DNA of 64,000 nucleotides from Anthonomus grandis grandis (GCF_022605725.1 NC_065550.1:10354001-10418000), one strand, 5' to 3'; shown: positions 21,639-34,370, numbered from the stretch's first letter. Numbers and translations: made by a program. Notes: a model not told the origin generated them from the letters alone.

Positions 21639-23484
21639 TGTAATAGTTTTATATTACTATAAGTCGTCTTCAGTTTCTACTAATATAGTGATTATACTTG
21701 TTTTAAGTTTCTACTAATTTGGAAGTAGAAAACTTTGTTTAAATTATAGTAGAAATAATATTAAAATCCCGTCCCATTTCTTAAATTTTAATAATATGAG
21801 GATTCAATAACCTACTTTAATTTCATATTTAAATTTTTTTATGAAAGGAGGAGGATACAGATAGGGAGGACACCCTGCATTCCTATCACATTTATTGTTA
21901 TATAATTTATTTTTTAAATGCTCTTTTATGTATGTGGTATGACTGAATGAGTATTAATACTTTTTGTTTATTTAAATAAAATACTTTCTTTGATATATAA
22001 GAAAATGGCTTTACTCAAAATAGATCATTTTAAAATAAAAGTATAGAATAACATGGTTTAAATTTGTATGCTGAAAAATCACATCTGTTTAAACCACCCA
22101 CAAAAACTGGTTGAAATAATTCAAACTAAGTGGTCCAAGTTGACGTCTACTAACCAGGCGTTCAAAATCCGATTCGTCACCTTTCGGCAATAATTTTTCA
22201 TTAACCAGAACTAAGTCCTGTTTTGACAAAGCGTTTAAAAGAAATCATGTTTTGATTTTAAAAATAAACAAAATCACCACGTGTACGCCTCTTTTTAAAG
22301 CGATTTTTAATTTGAATATATTGCCAATTGGACCTTAATATATATTTTATGAGACGCATTAATAAAACGAGGTAGGCATATAAATTTTGTCAGATCAAGA
22401 AAGAGTACCTTTCTTTCTAATATATGTGCAGTTTGAAACTGGTATTCACATTTTAAGTTAGTGTTTTGGTTTTTTAATCATTTTGCTTAGCCAAAAATTA
22501 TATTAATTATTTATATTATTCCTTTTTAAAAAGTAATATTTTTATAGAAACATTAGGACTTTAAATGCATAGCCTCAAAAAAATCTAAATCTGGTTTAAT
22601 AATCAAGAACAAATATACAGTAGATGTATGTATTTGTTTTTCTAAAGTAAATAAAAACGAATGCTAAGATATCCGAAATTTTCTTATCAAGCCAAATGTT
22701 ATTTGAATTGGACTGATGTTTTTCACGCATCATCCTCGTTGCTCAGTTGCAATATATGTTTTATGTGTTGAAATGTAAAAGATAAGAGATTATTTTTTGT
22801 TTCAAGGGGTTACTTCCAGAAAAGTAGGTGGCACGATGATCATGTCAAGGTTATCGATGTACTTGATCAGAATTTTTTGTACTTTGAATAAAAATATGAT
22901 CTTTTACATTTTACGGTACTTTTTCACAAAATTTATCTACATTAATTCTATAAGTTTCCTATACAAAAAGCTACTTGTTTATATTGATAACTCTAAAATA
23001 CTTTCTAAGAGCCTTTAAGATTCTTTGTCGAAACTTTAGTACCCTTGCTATTGGATATTTTTACGCGAACTAACATTCTACAAGAAGACAACTAAAGGTA
23101 AGAGTAATTTAATAGACAGATACCAAATGTATATAATATAATAAATGATAATAAATAAAGACATGTATTAACCCCATTTAATACTTTTACAAAACTTAAA
23201 AATGTATTCTAAAAAGAAAGTATTTTTATTCACGGATGTAGGTTATTAAAATTATATAATAGAGTGAAATACTAAAGTGTGCGAGTGTTGCAAAAATAAA
23301 TCTTAATCAGGAGTATAAGAGAAAGACAAACCATTGTTAACGCCATTATTGAGTGCCAAGATTATTTGCTGGATATATACAGTGTAGTCACGATGAAAGG
23401 AACAAATGCATTTAAAATTCAGGTATTTTTATTTTTCGTACACGTTGATTAGTATTGAGCCTTTTTTGGAATAAAAATTTTCCA
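21639..23484. other. AT-rich spacer
   Basis: No gene recognised; an open stretch at 22797-23018 has no known motif. Confidence 0.5.
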
Positions 23485-25066
23485 TACAGGGTACCTCAAG
23501 CAGAAACTATGGCGTCATGATAATTTTACAAGTCTATGATATATTTTGAATACTTTTTATATAGCATATCATATACCTAAAGTCAGCGGTTACCTAAAGC
23601 TATCTAGAAATGATCAGAAAAATCCAAACCTCGGGAAAGAGAAAAAGAAATAGATATGCAGTTTGATAATGGAAAATAATGAATTTATTTGATAACTCTC
23701 AAATAAATTCCTCCAAAAAAAAAACAAATTTCAAAAATTAAAAAGTAGAAAAATAATAAACAAACTATTTTCTATCCCATACCATAATATGAACGGATTT
23801 GCCCCAAGAAAGGAGGAATTATAATATTTTATCTACTTTAAAACATTATAACATACATAACTTAAACAGAGATAACTCTTATGCCTCAGGATGAGTTACA
23901 ATCTACATTCATGAAGTTTTAGGATATAAAATTGTAAATACAAACTCAAATCTAGAAGTAGTTATAATCTCCACTTATTTAAAATCACTTACCTCAATAT
24001 GCTGCATATATGTATATGCCCGCTACAGTACAAATGACTAAAGAAGAAGTCACTAATCTTTTATTCGAGATACCTTGCCCATACCAGATACTTGGGGACT
24101 TTAATGCTCACAATCACATATGGGGATCATCACAAACAAACACTAAAGGAAAAAAAATCTCTAAAGAAAATATTGTCCATATAAATTAAAACTGTCCAAC
24201 TTTTATTAGCTCATTAAGAGCATTTGCCTCAAATATAGATCTGTCACTCAGCAGTCCTTAGATATTAAATGGGACGTTTTGGAAGACACATACGGAAGCG
24301 ATCATTTTCCTGTACTCATCAGAGACGCTTCCATAGTAACATTCAACCCAGGGATAATAACTAGATGGAATATATGAAAAAAGCAAACTGGCAAGAATGC
24401 AAATCAAAAATAAAAGTACCAACTCTAAATCCATCTAGATATAACTGAATCTCTACTCAAAATATAAACTAAAATACTCACGGAAGCCAAAAATTGCATC
24501 CCTAAAATAACATTCAGTCACAATAAGCCTCCAGTTCCATGGTGAACTGATGAATACAAAATAGCAGTCAAACTAAGAAAAAAGGCACTAAATAACTTTA
24601 ACAGAAACTTAAAAATAGAGAACTTTATCGACTTTAAGAGGCAAAGATCTCTAGCTAAACGAACAATTAAACAAGCTAAAATGTCCTGGAGATAGTTCTA
24701 ATTATCAAATAACTCTTCAATGCCAAGCCATGAAATCTGGAAAAACATACGTAAAATGAAATACTCTCCTTCACATTCTATCCCTAGTTTTTTAATAAAT
24801 AACTGCTGTAACACTGTAAAAAAATACCCTCACAAATGCATTTGCAAAATACTATGAAGTAAATATATCATACTCATCTTATAATGAATCCTTTTAAAAA
24901 AATTACATGAAAATCATTAAATAGACTTCTCTACTCATGAAATACTCTCTTACAACGAGTTCTTCCAGTTTCAACGCGATTTTCGATTCAAAAACTCTTA
25001 CTATCAATTAAAGCAGCGAGACACTCAGCCCTGGATGGTATTTTACTGGATGGTATTTTAACCCCC

Positions 25067-25417
25067 ATGATCTTAAACTTGCCTATTAACTTTCTAGAAG
25101 TAATTCTCCAATTATATAATACCATTTGGCAGAATAACAATTTTCCAAAAAATTGGAGGTTGGCTATATTGATACCTATCCACAGACAAGATAAACCAAG
25201 AAACCAGACTGACAGCTATAGACCTATCTCTATGACAAACCATCTAGGCAAAATGTTGGAAAGAATGGTAAACTCTCGACTGGGATTGTTCATTGAGTCT
25301 AAAGATTTGCTAACATCAAATCAATATAGTTTTCGTTGTCAACGATCTACAATTGATCATCTTGCTGAATTCAAAATGGATATCCAAGACTCTTTCGCAA
25401 AAAGAATAATTTACTGA
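25067..25417 (+). pseudogene. LINE reverse transcriptase fragment
   Basis: The 'thumb-to-fingers' entry region of the RT, including NFPKNWRLAILIPI and DSYRPISMTNHLGKMLE. It ends at a stop after the 'STIDHLAEFKMDIQDSF' block. Further RT blocks continue in other frames up to 25740. Confidence 0.85.
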
Positions 25418-25948
25418 ATCATTTACTAGCCTGCGCTCTCGATCTTAGCAAAGATTATGACATTACATGGAAACATAATATTCTTATTCAATTAAATAAA
25501 ATAATAAATAGAGGGTATATAAGGAAATTAACCATTTTTTATAAAAAATTCCTGATACTTCGTTTTGCCAAAGTCCGTATTAACAGCAATTTATCAAATG
25601 AATTTGAGCTTAAAAATGGAATCCCTCAGAGCTCAGTACTTAGCACCCCATTATTTATCCTATCCCTTAACTTAAAAATCGACTTTATTTCGCCTCAGAT
25701 AACTTGTAGAATTTTCGCAGATGAAATAAACGCAAAAACATCTGAAAGAATAATCCAGATATGTTTAAGAAATCTACAGAAATGGTCTTCACAAGACTTA
25801 AATATCCTCTGTGTACTATTAAATGCAATGTGGAGATGTTAATATGCAGTTTTAACCAAATATACAAATCGCTCAAAATTATATTATGAGAGACAATCAT
25901 GTGAGAAAATACTAGATCCAATTCAAAACCAGGCTCTTAGACTGTCTT

Positions 25949-26182
25949 TTGGAGTATTCAGAATATCTTCAGATCTTTACAGATGGTTCCAAGTCACCAG
26001 CAGGAGTAGGAGCAGCCATATACACAAAAGACTTCACTTTACAACTGAAAATACATCCTACATCCTCCATTTTTTCAACTGAACTCATAGCTATTATGGA
26101 GGGTATTAAGTATGCTATTAAAAATTCGCGATACGGTAACTTCTTAATTGTGACCAGTTCTTTGAAAACTATAAAAAACTAA
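25949..26182 (+). pseudogene. LINE RNase H fragment
   Basis: FTDGSK carries the first RNase H aspartate and STELIAIMEG the catalytic glutamate. The 'TSSLKTIKN' end replaces the usual 'SDSxSALxA' block, where the D is lost. Confidence 0.85.
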
Positions 26183-26989
26183 ACAAACAATCATCCTTTA
26201 ATTACCCAAATTCTAAACTTGCTTAATACTGCATCTGAACGAAGAAACTATTAATTCTCAATAATATGGATTCCTAGCCACGTAAGAATAAAAGGAAATG
26301 AAAAAGTAGATATGCTGGTTAAACAAGCCATAGATGATGTTCCTCAAAACAACAAAATATACAGTTAGAAAGAATTAAACATTCATTTCTCTAAAATATT
26401 TCAAGACCTAGACCAAAAGGACTGGGAAAGGGAAAACAATAATAAACTTCGAGAAATAAAAAACATATTTCAAGATACTTGGCATGCCCCTAACCTATCG
26501 AGAAGAAAAAATACTTTATGGGAGAGATTGGCAATAGGACACACATACCTAACTCTTTCTTTTATCCTTAAAGGGGAACGGAGGAGATTCCCTGTAAACA
26601 TTGTGGTGGCTCCCTTTTTGTAAAGCACATTATGTCAGAATGTCCTCATATAGACCAAAATAAAAAGATATGTGATCTTGGAAATTGGATCACGATGGAT
26701 TTTAAACAAAATATAAACTTTAATGAAAAGGCTGTTAGAAACGTCATAAGATTCTTAAAGTTATTAAATTTAGATAAAGAAATATAAGGAAAAAAAGTCC
26801 TTGTCATTGTTTTTTCTGTACTTAAAAAAAACGTAAAGGCACCAAATAGTCTCATTACGCGCCAAAAACCAAAATCAATCAACGGTTTGTCAAAAGTTGA
26901 CAAATAGACTAATGAAACATACGACATTAAAAATTAAAAATTTATACATTATTTATTACTAATGTTCAATTTGTGTCCATTTACTTAAA

Positions 26990-27960
26990 TGCATTTTTGA
27001 AGTCGTTAAATATCTGTCAATTGCATATTTTTAATCACTTGCGGACCGATTAGTCTAATTACTTGTCGAATTCTTTGCTTTAAATCATCAACATTATTTG
27101 GTCTGTTTGGTCCTCTTCATCTAATCCATCTGTCTGGAAAATTTGCGTCAAGAAATTGTCGAACGGCGATGGCAAAGCGAGGAAGTGCCTCGCCTTGTTA
27201 AAACCATATCTCGTTACTAGATATGTCAGCCTCTTGTAAAACAGGGAATAAAACAACTAAAGCAGGTATAAGCTCAAATTATAGAAAGTTCAAGTACCGC
27301 TCTTCGTTTAATGTTTCTTTGAAAAAAAAACCTCGATTTTTCACAACTCGACTCGATTTTTCACAATACCTGTCCACAAATTCATTTTTTGAGGGTCCTG
27401 TGTGTAGTATTCTTGGATCCAATGAGAATTTTCGGTTGCCCTAATATGCCATTTTCCTGTTAACGTGTTCATTTAAGGTAAAGGTGCCCTCATAAGCAAA
27501 AATAATATTTCAAATGAAACTTCCATTGTTATTATTAGCCTTAAGAATCTGCTCATAAAACTGCACTTGGCGGTCAAAATCGTCTTCTAATAATTCATGG
27601 ATCAGTTGTATTTTATAAGTATTATTTTTATTTACACGTAGTATTTTTGTCACTGATAAATTTCATTTCCTAGATATTGTACTATTCGCAACATGGAAGA
27701 TTATTCTCCTTTTCTAATAGAACATCCAGCATAGCATCTTCATTTTTGGAGGTATTCCTTTAGATAAATTTCTTACATGGTCGTGTTCCCTAAATTTTGT
27801 AATTTTTAAAAATTTCAATTTTGCTAACGGTGGATCTAGTAATTACAGGACGATCAGCATAAGTTGCATTAAATAGATTACAGACTTCTTGTTGTGTATG
27901 CATCGCTTTTCTTGCTTCTCCAAGACTAATCATCATGAGTATTTCAATTCGTGATTTCTG
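26990..27960 (-). pseudogene. Mariner-like transposase remnant
   Basis: Minus strand, high to low coordinates. HTH: EIEILMMISLGEARKAMHTQ, then QEVCNLFNATYADRPVITRS (27940-27840). First block: FAYEGTFTLNEHVNRK, where the catalytic D has become Y (about 27515-27460). Second block: FQQGEALPRFAIAVRQFLDA with NFPDRWI (27215-27130); the D is replaced. The 'EWPxRSPDLTPLDFFLWG' block is deleted. Multiple stops. It probably belongs to the shell at 23487-28308 or to the inner element ending at 28045. Confidence 0.72.
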
Positions 27961-28011
27961 AAAGTAAATTCCTTTTTTTTATAATGCGTAAAACGACAAC
28001 CATTATGATAA

Positions 28012-28045
28012 GTATACCATCATAGTTTCGACTTGAGACACCCTG
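28012..28045 (-). repeat. Second mariner-type right end
   Basis: Reverse complement reads CAGGGTGTCTCAAGTCGAAA then CTATGATGG, closely resembling the left end at 23487. TA follows at 28046-28047. It implies a related element nested or abutting here. Confidence 0.6.
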
Positions 28046-28310
28046 TAACCAAAATTTTTAATGCAAAAGACACATTTAATCAAATAGAGAATAGATTAAA
28101 CAGTAGTTACAATAAATCTAGCTTAAATTTTTATATTTTGTTAATCTGTTCTGTCATATTTGACAAACCATTTACTTTAGGCATATAGTTTGCTATACAA
28201 AAAGTATTCAGAATATATCATAGAATTCTAAAACCTTATAATATCCCCTTATATACCCCTGTATATGAAAAATGAATGTTAACGCCATAGACTACTTGAA
28301 GCATCCTGTA

Positions 28311-29835
28311 TACAATTTTTTTATTTATAAAAACGCGCAAGGGACAATACTAATAGATATGCCCAAAAAAAATACTTGAATTTTAAATGAATTTATTCCT
28401 TTCATCGTTAATGCACTATATGGCAATTAGTAATCGTAAAACAAACAATTCTTTTGCAGCAATTATTTGATGACAAAAAATACAAGGATAAAGATCTACG
28501 TATCTACTTTTCAAATGTACCTAATTTTCCGTAGAAGCACTAAAGTCTATTACGGCTTTCTAAACACTACTACAAATATTATAACAAGTCTCATTATATC
28601 TGTGACACTACACGTGAGGGTTACAAATAAATGCTCTTGACTTCGCAAAAAGAAAATTCTATTAGGTCACCTGAGTAGAGAGAAAAAGATCAAAGATAAT
28701 AACTAACTAGAAAAACACAATTTTCCAAACTTTAGACATCCAAAAAATTTACTACTATAAGCCAACAGTAAACTAGTCAAGTACTAGACTAGGGTTACGG
28801 AAATTAGAAAAAGCATAATATTATAGGAGTAGGCCTTAAAATAAAGAAATACTCGAAAACTTTATAGTTTATTATATATAGCATTGATTACACACTTATT
28901 TTAAATGGCGTTGGCTAAAACCATGGGATTAAGTGACGCCAATAAAAGAGGTTAGGAACTGAATACAAAGAAGTCAGTCTACTTCGGTATTTTGACAGCA
29001 ATGTATCTATTTTAAATAGAATATAATAAAGTAGTACGATCAGTATTCAACATAAAATTCAGTTATAAGGTTTAAAAATAGTTCATAAAAAATATATAGA
29101 ATAAAAAAACTACTAAAAATTTGCCCTACCGAGGGCCATTCCCATTTAAACACACGAAAGTACAATCAGTCAAAAAGTTCCATCATCGGGGCCGTTGTTC
29201 TGACATAAACAAGCAAAACGAAGAACGTCTCATCCGTGTATATGTACGTCTGTCAAGCCGCGCCCATGTCACATCCGAAAGCCTTCTTCATCTTCTTCGA
29301 TGAGATATTAATAATTCATATTTAAATATTGCCCAGCCTCAGATTAACCTTCATATGCTTTAACTTTACTTACGCCCCCAACCTTTAAAGTATTCGTTAT
29401 ATATCAAAGTTTCGCCTTAAAAGCTAACTTAACCATTATAAGGACTAATAATGGTATGAGCACACCTTAAACATATTTTTTTTTATTATGTTTAAAATCT
29501 ATTTGATTAAAATGTACGATTTAATTAAGACTTTGATGAAAAAATATTCTTATAATAAAAAACATACTTTATAAAACGTAAAGTAATAGTTATAATAACA
29601 GTAACAGATGTTTATTGAGACAGAAGATGCTGATTATTTTGTGCCTGAGTAGGGTAGATTCATGTGCTTGTCCTAAGATTGCATGTAAATGTGACTGGAC
29701 ACCATGGTATATATATGGACAGTTGAAAATAATTTTTCATAGTAGAGAAGGGGAAACAAAATACTTAAAAGCTAATATGTTTCGTTATGTGAAAGCCGTT
29801 AAAAAAGTAGTAAGAAAGTAGCCTCGTCGGGCACT
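28311..29835. other. Spacer with short open stretches, no recognised gene
   Basis: The reading frames at 29121-29303 (slightly C+G-richer) and 29615-29821 have no domain that I recognise. No splice-flanked exon structure was seen. Confidence 0.45.
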
Positions 29836-29840
29836 ACTAC

Positions 29841-29882
29841 GAAGCTACTTGCAAGGTAGTAGCTTCTTTGTTTTTTTTTTTT
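29841..29882 (+). other. Hairpin followed by a T-run
   Basis: GAAGCTACT (29841-29849) pairs perfectly with AGTAGCTTC (29858-29866) around an 8-nt loop, followed by TTTG and a run of more than ten T. The shape imitates an intrinsic terminator and would also stop RNA polymerase III. No Pol III promoter boxes were found upstream. Confidence 0.45.
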
Positions 29883-29889
29883 GATTAAA

Positions 29890-30875
29890 TAAGACATAAC
29901 TTAATTAAAGTTATATTTTTCATTATAAATTCAATAAAACTATAAAAACCTTCTTGTTTTTACATAAAGATTAATGTTTGGGCTGGTATATTGGAAGGTG
30001 CAATTATTGGCCGTAATTTATAAAATGAAGTTTAAATGACGAAATTTAGAAAGATCTATCTAATATCTAATAGTTCATACCCTATTTCTTTTTCCGTACC
30101 ATCAGTGCTCCAATATTTATGTAAATGTACTATAAATATAGCGTGAGTCGTTATTTTTTTTCCATGTGGAACAAAATGATAAAACATGTGATTAATATAA
30201 TGTGGGCAGTATCGTACATTCAGTTTAAGGATTTTATCTACTAGATATGAGCTTTATAGTTTTTTTTTTATTATATTAACTAATTTTGTATTGGGATAAA
30301 TTTATATATTTGGATAAAAGTATAGGCTGTATGGATAGTAGGTATTTAATATAAAAAGAATCCTAAAAATCTAAGTTATATAATATGCTAAAGATGACGA
30401 TAATAATTATTTTAAAAAAAGTCAAAAATAATTAGTATTATGTACAATAGTTTTTATTATGGTTATTTTGCTTTTAAAAAAAAAAGCAACTTACAAAATT
30501 GTAAAAAGTTAAAAGTTGCAGTGATTAAAATTATAAATAAAATTTGCTTTTATATACTTACTATAGATGACTTATTGTAATATTTTGAAATTAGTTTGAC
30601 ATTTATTTTTGAATACCTGACTTGGTAAATATAACCAAACTATTAAACTATCCCAACATATTTTAACACAGTGATAAGATACACTTTTTGATATAATCAT
30701 AAAATAGCACCTCTCAAATTGATGCCAAATCCATTACAGTAGTTGGTTAAAAAAACCGTAGATTTAAAAAAATAAATTAGTACCTTTTTATTTAATTCAT
30801 CAGATTAACATTACAATAGAAAACATATACAAAATATTTTAGTATTGGGCGTAGTCCACAAACAAAAATTTCTTT
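29890..30875. other. AT-rich spacer
   Basis: No gene or repeat recognised. Confidence 0.5.
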
Positions 30876-30879
30876 GAAA

Positions 30880-30980
30880 AAAAAATCACTTTTATTCAGA
30901 TCAGACATTGTCACTGTAATTATTAAAGGTTCCATGGTTTCTTCAATAAGATTATCAAGGTCACGCATATTTTCAGTCAG
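30880..30980 (-). pseudogene. DD82E transposase C-terminal scrap
   Basis: Minus-strand peptide ENMRDLDNLIEETMEPLIIT resembles the C-terminus of the 2638-3990 transposase (KMWDLDNLIDQTVDPLIIM). It is more diverged than the two copies in this window, and only the last about 30 residues are visible. Confidence 0.6.
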
Positions 30981-31170
30981 TTTCGTCAGTTTTTAATAAG
31001 TATATTATTTTGTTTTATTTATTATTATTTTTGTTTTTATATTATTTTGCTTTGATACCGTTTACATTGCTCCAGTTTTTTTGCAACTTTGTCCACCGAC
31101 GCTTTTAAAAGTTCTCACTTTAATTTTAAGATACTATAGTTATAAGATATTAGAGTAACTGTTATATCTA

Positions 31171-32090
31171 TACTCTATTTTAGAAGTGTATAGAGCAATA
31201 AACTGGGGAATTCCGTTCTATTTGGCTACATTTCGTGGTAGTTCATAGGCGCAGGTACTTATAATATTTATGAATTTAATTTTCACAGATTAAATGCCTT
31301 TATTTTGAAAGAGATTAAATACTAAATAAATACTTTTAATCCTTTTGTATAGGTACCTATCTTTTAACGCTTTGTAACATGCAAAAATGGGGTCAGGTAA
31401 TATATACAGACTATAAATACTTTTAAATCATATTTTAAACGTTAGTAGTCACTGCTACGCTGTAGTGTAATCACGATATTATTATCCCAATATTTAAAAA
31501 ATGGAGGTATTCAGTCCAACGAAAAGATGTACTAAAAATTCTCCACTATCGCTGAGTGAAAAAGTTAGTATTTTAAATGTACATGATTGCATAAAACACG
31601 ATTACCCTAGTTTTACTGTGCAAGAAATTGTTGAAAAATGTTCTGGAATGAGTGGAATTGGAAAGTCCACCATTTTTAAATTGTTGCGGGAAAGAAAAGT
31701 AGCAGGTCAAGTGGAATCTCCCAAGCAAAAACCAGGACGACCTACAAAAGTCCTTGATGAAAATGCTAAATGTATAATTCAAAATTTAAACAAAAGTAAC
31801 TTTCTAAAATAAAATAGCATTTAAGTACATTAATTATAAGGTAAAAAACAAGTCCCAGTTGCACGCCTTTGGCGAACCGTTTTCAATGTTTATCAGTGGG
31901 TAACAATGGGCAAAACTCATAAATTGACCCAAAACCGGGTGGCACTACCTGCAATCAACGAAAAGAAAGCATTTTACATTGAAACTAATACCCAACTAAG
32001 GTAGTGGCATAAAATATTGGTGGATCACCAGGTACCACTTTTGCATACCTAATGAGGTTTTATTGCTCTACACACTTCTGAAATAGAGTA
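31171..32090 (+). mobile_element. Internally deleted DD82E (Sailor-like) element
   Basis: Same terminal inverted repeats, leader and 3' end as 2308-4408, with TA at 31169-31170 and 32091-32092, but only 920 bp. The two copies are nearly identical outside the gap. Sequence equivalent to about 2920-4100 is missing, joined at ATAATTC/AAAATTTAAAC with a few bases of microhomology or filler. It is a non-autonomous derivative that could be mobilised by a full-length source. Confidence 0.92.
31501..31812 (+). pseudogene. DD82E transposase DNA-binding part, catalytic domain deleted
   Basis: Encodes the N-terminal HTH region of the DD82E transposase, then NAKCIIQ and about a dozen residues read from the 3' untranslated part before a stop. 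At the codon where the longer copy has TAA this one has AAA. A truncated DNA-binding peptide of about 103 residues could in principle act as a repressor, which is speculation. Confidence 0.85.
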
Positions 32091-32092
32091 TA

Positions 32093-34160
32093 GAAATATA
32101 TCCATTTACTTGAGCCTAAATTAATTTTATAGTACTTAATTCGCAGTAATGGGATGGCATGGTTCTTTGGTCATTTTATCAACAACATGCCGTTTGAATT
32201 TGGCTTTATTATCTTTCACTATTATTAGCACAACCACTAACATCTGCTTTTATCAAACTGTTTTTTTATTCAGTAACCCAATTTTTTATTTTTCCCTTTC
32301 TCGAGCTTCGACATGGGTAATTTTTTGACTAGTCGGGAACGATAGGTGACTTTGTCCCTAACAATGACCGAATTTTCACGAATTGACTTCATTTCGGAAT
32401 CATCATTCAATCATCTGGGAAAAAATAATCTGCAAAAACATCAGCGTTTATTCTTCACGGTAATCTTTAATAACTTATCTATTAAAATAGATTTTTTATT
32501 TTGCTTCTGCCAAGAAACAAATAAGTTCGAGTAAAACATCCACAACTCGTTTTCGCCACTTCGCTGATTCCTGTCATATTGGCACACGTAGAAACTATAT
32601 TTCCAATAGTACTAAAGAAGCTCAATGCACAAGTGCATCATGTAGTTCTTGCTTTCAAATCTAAAATACAACTTTCTGACTACAAAGACTACTTTCCTGA
32701 CTGTGAAAAAAGACCACTTTCTGACTACTTTTTCAGTATAAAAAATACTGAAAAAGTCATTTTATTTTTAGGATACATATTATATACCAAAAGGCAACTA
32801 CCTAATTATATTAATATTTGCACATTTCAGTACGCCTCTACATTTATAGCTCCCTAGACTGAAATACTTTATGACCGCATAGTTGTCAAAACTTTTAATA
32901 TTTACTACTTAAATACCTTATTTAGAATACCTAGTTAATACCACAATGTAAAATCCGCTCTTAATCATGTAATAATTACTTATTAATAATATGATACTGG
33001 CCTAACTTTTGCACTATTAAATAAACTCGACAAATGAAACCATTCAGGTCTTTATCGAAAAATGTAACGCCAATGGTTCATAAACCTTTTATGACTATCC
33101 ATGCTTTCTTGTACTCTTATGCAATAGGAAACGAATTATATAGAATCAGAGAGACGCACGAGGCAAATTTTCTTTAAAAAAAGATCTATTACATTTTTAA
33201 CACAACCTTATTATGTAGTTCTATTGCTTTCAGCTAATGGTTATAAAATAATTATGCTAATCAATGAATTGAAAGAAGAGGTTCTATTCAATGGTTTTCT
33301 AGATCCACGGACTTATCGCCTCTTAATTTCTTCCTTTGAGGCCACCTAAAATCTGTCGTTTTTAGGACGACAGAGCAACTGACAGAAAGAATAGTTTAAA
33401 AATGTTGACTTATTTCTATACAAACATTTGCAAATGTATGTCAGCAATTTAAAAATTATTGCCATAATTTAAAAAAAATGTTTTAAATAAGTATTTAAGA
33501 ATACAATTTATTTTACTTAGGTAATTTACTAAATAAAAAACTACTATATCGAAGTTAAGTTTGTAGGGTATCAATGAAAAGAATTTAAAGATAAAGAGCT
33601 TTCAGGTAACGCATAATAACCAGAGGGTTTCTATTTAAGATAATAAAGTTGAGGTGGCTGGGGGTGAAGAGGTATGTTAAAATAAGTTTGCTATTTTGTT
33701 GTCCCCGGAATTATTATTGTAAAAAAAATAATGAACTATATAAAATTAATGAACTAATAATTTATTCCTAACGATACAATTCCCATCAAGGTAATGTCTA
33801 TATTACCACATAACGCAGCAATGTTATATGATTAATAAAAGGACGGTTCAGTATATCATAGTAATGCCGCATTTATAAACTGGTTTTAAGGTATGGGTTT
33901 ATATGGAAATATCTTACAGAGACGAATTTAGAAAATTTAACTCTTTCAATTTTTTTTAAATATTTACCTCTATTAGGTTTTTTCCTAATCCTATTGGGTA
34001 TCATGATTTTCAATAAAAATATTTTAATAGCTATTATACTTACGATTATTTTGTAACTCATTTACTCAAACTATTCGCATGATGTTTACTTTTTTAAGAA
34101 GGAGGCAATAATAGTTTGTTAAACTTTTATAAAGACTTAGAAAAAGCTTCTTTATACATA
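32093..34160. other. AT-rich spacer
   Basis: No recognisable gene. A minus-strand trace near 32390-32430 (DVFADYFFPDD) faintly resembles the region just before LINE RT domains, too weak to call. The open stretch at 32579-32857 has no known motif. Confidence 0.45.
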
Positions 34161-34167
34161 AATTTTA

Positions 34168-34370
34168 TTAAACAAAAATAAATCTAATTTCATCTCTGTT
34201 CTTTGTGGTTGCCTTAACCGAGACAGATAACCATGAAACCGTGGCACGGCGGTTCGCGTAGTTTTTTTTTCGATGCGGCCGTGGATGATTAATTGTTTCA
34301 GAGGGGGCGTGATTGGTGATTGACAGTGCGATTGCAGCGCCGCGGGTGGCCAACGCGCGAACTATAATTT
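34168..34370. other. C+G-rich island, candidate conserved regulatory DNA
   Basis: About 200 bp rich in CpG (CGCCGCGGGTGGCCAACGCG near 34336) surrounded by AT-rich DNA. It contains ATTAATTG- and TGATTGACAG-like homeodomain/TALE core motifs and ACCATGAAACCG. No inverted-repeat ends are visible. An open minus-strand frame here (34168-34353) shows no known domain. It is upstream of the visible Sox exons, so an enhancer, alternative promoter or non-coding first exon is possible. Confidence 0.4.

Larger units (their letters stand above)
23790..26790 (+). mobile_element. Jockey/I-like LINE with endonuclease, RT and RNase H remnants
   Basis: Plus-strand degenerate LINE with domains in canonical order. 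The APE endonuclease is at about 24080-24150 (ILGDFNAHNHIWGSSQTN). RT fingers are open at 25067-25417 (IPIHRQDKPRNQTDSYRPIS, then LGKMLERMVNSRL). The RT palm is near 25710 (FADE, a changed FADD/YADD). RNase H is at 25949-26182 (IFTDGSKSPAGVGAAIY, then STELIAIMEGIKYA), and its last part, WIPSHVRIKGNEKVD, is near 26270. A C-terminal Cys/His piece (CKHCGGSLFVKHIM, then CPH) lies near 26595-26650. Presence of RNase H argues for the I/R1/Jockey-with-RNH groups. Many stops and frameshifts make it inactive. Confidence 0.85.
23487..28308. mobile_element. Mariner-like shell interrupted by a LINE
   Basis: The left end at 23487 (after TA) reads CAGGGTACCTCAAGCAGAAA and the inverted right end at 28308 reads CAGGATGCTTCAAGTAGTCT. 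The arms stay alignable inward for over 100 bp (shared TCTATGATATATT, then TGAATACTTTTT and ATGCCTAAAGT-like blocks). Inside are a plus-strand LINE (about 23790-26790), a minus-strand mariner-like transposase remnant (about 26990-27960), and a second right-type end at 28045. This is best read as a mariner element hit by a retrotransposon, with a related element end inside. Confidence 0.7.
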
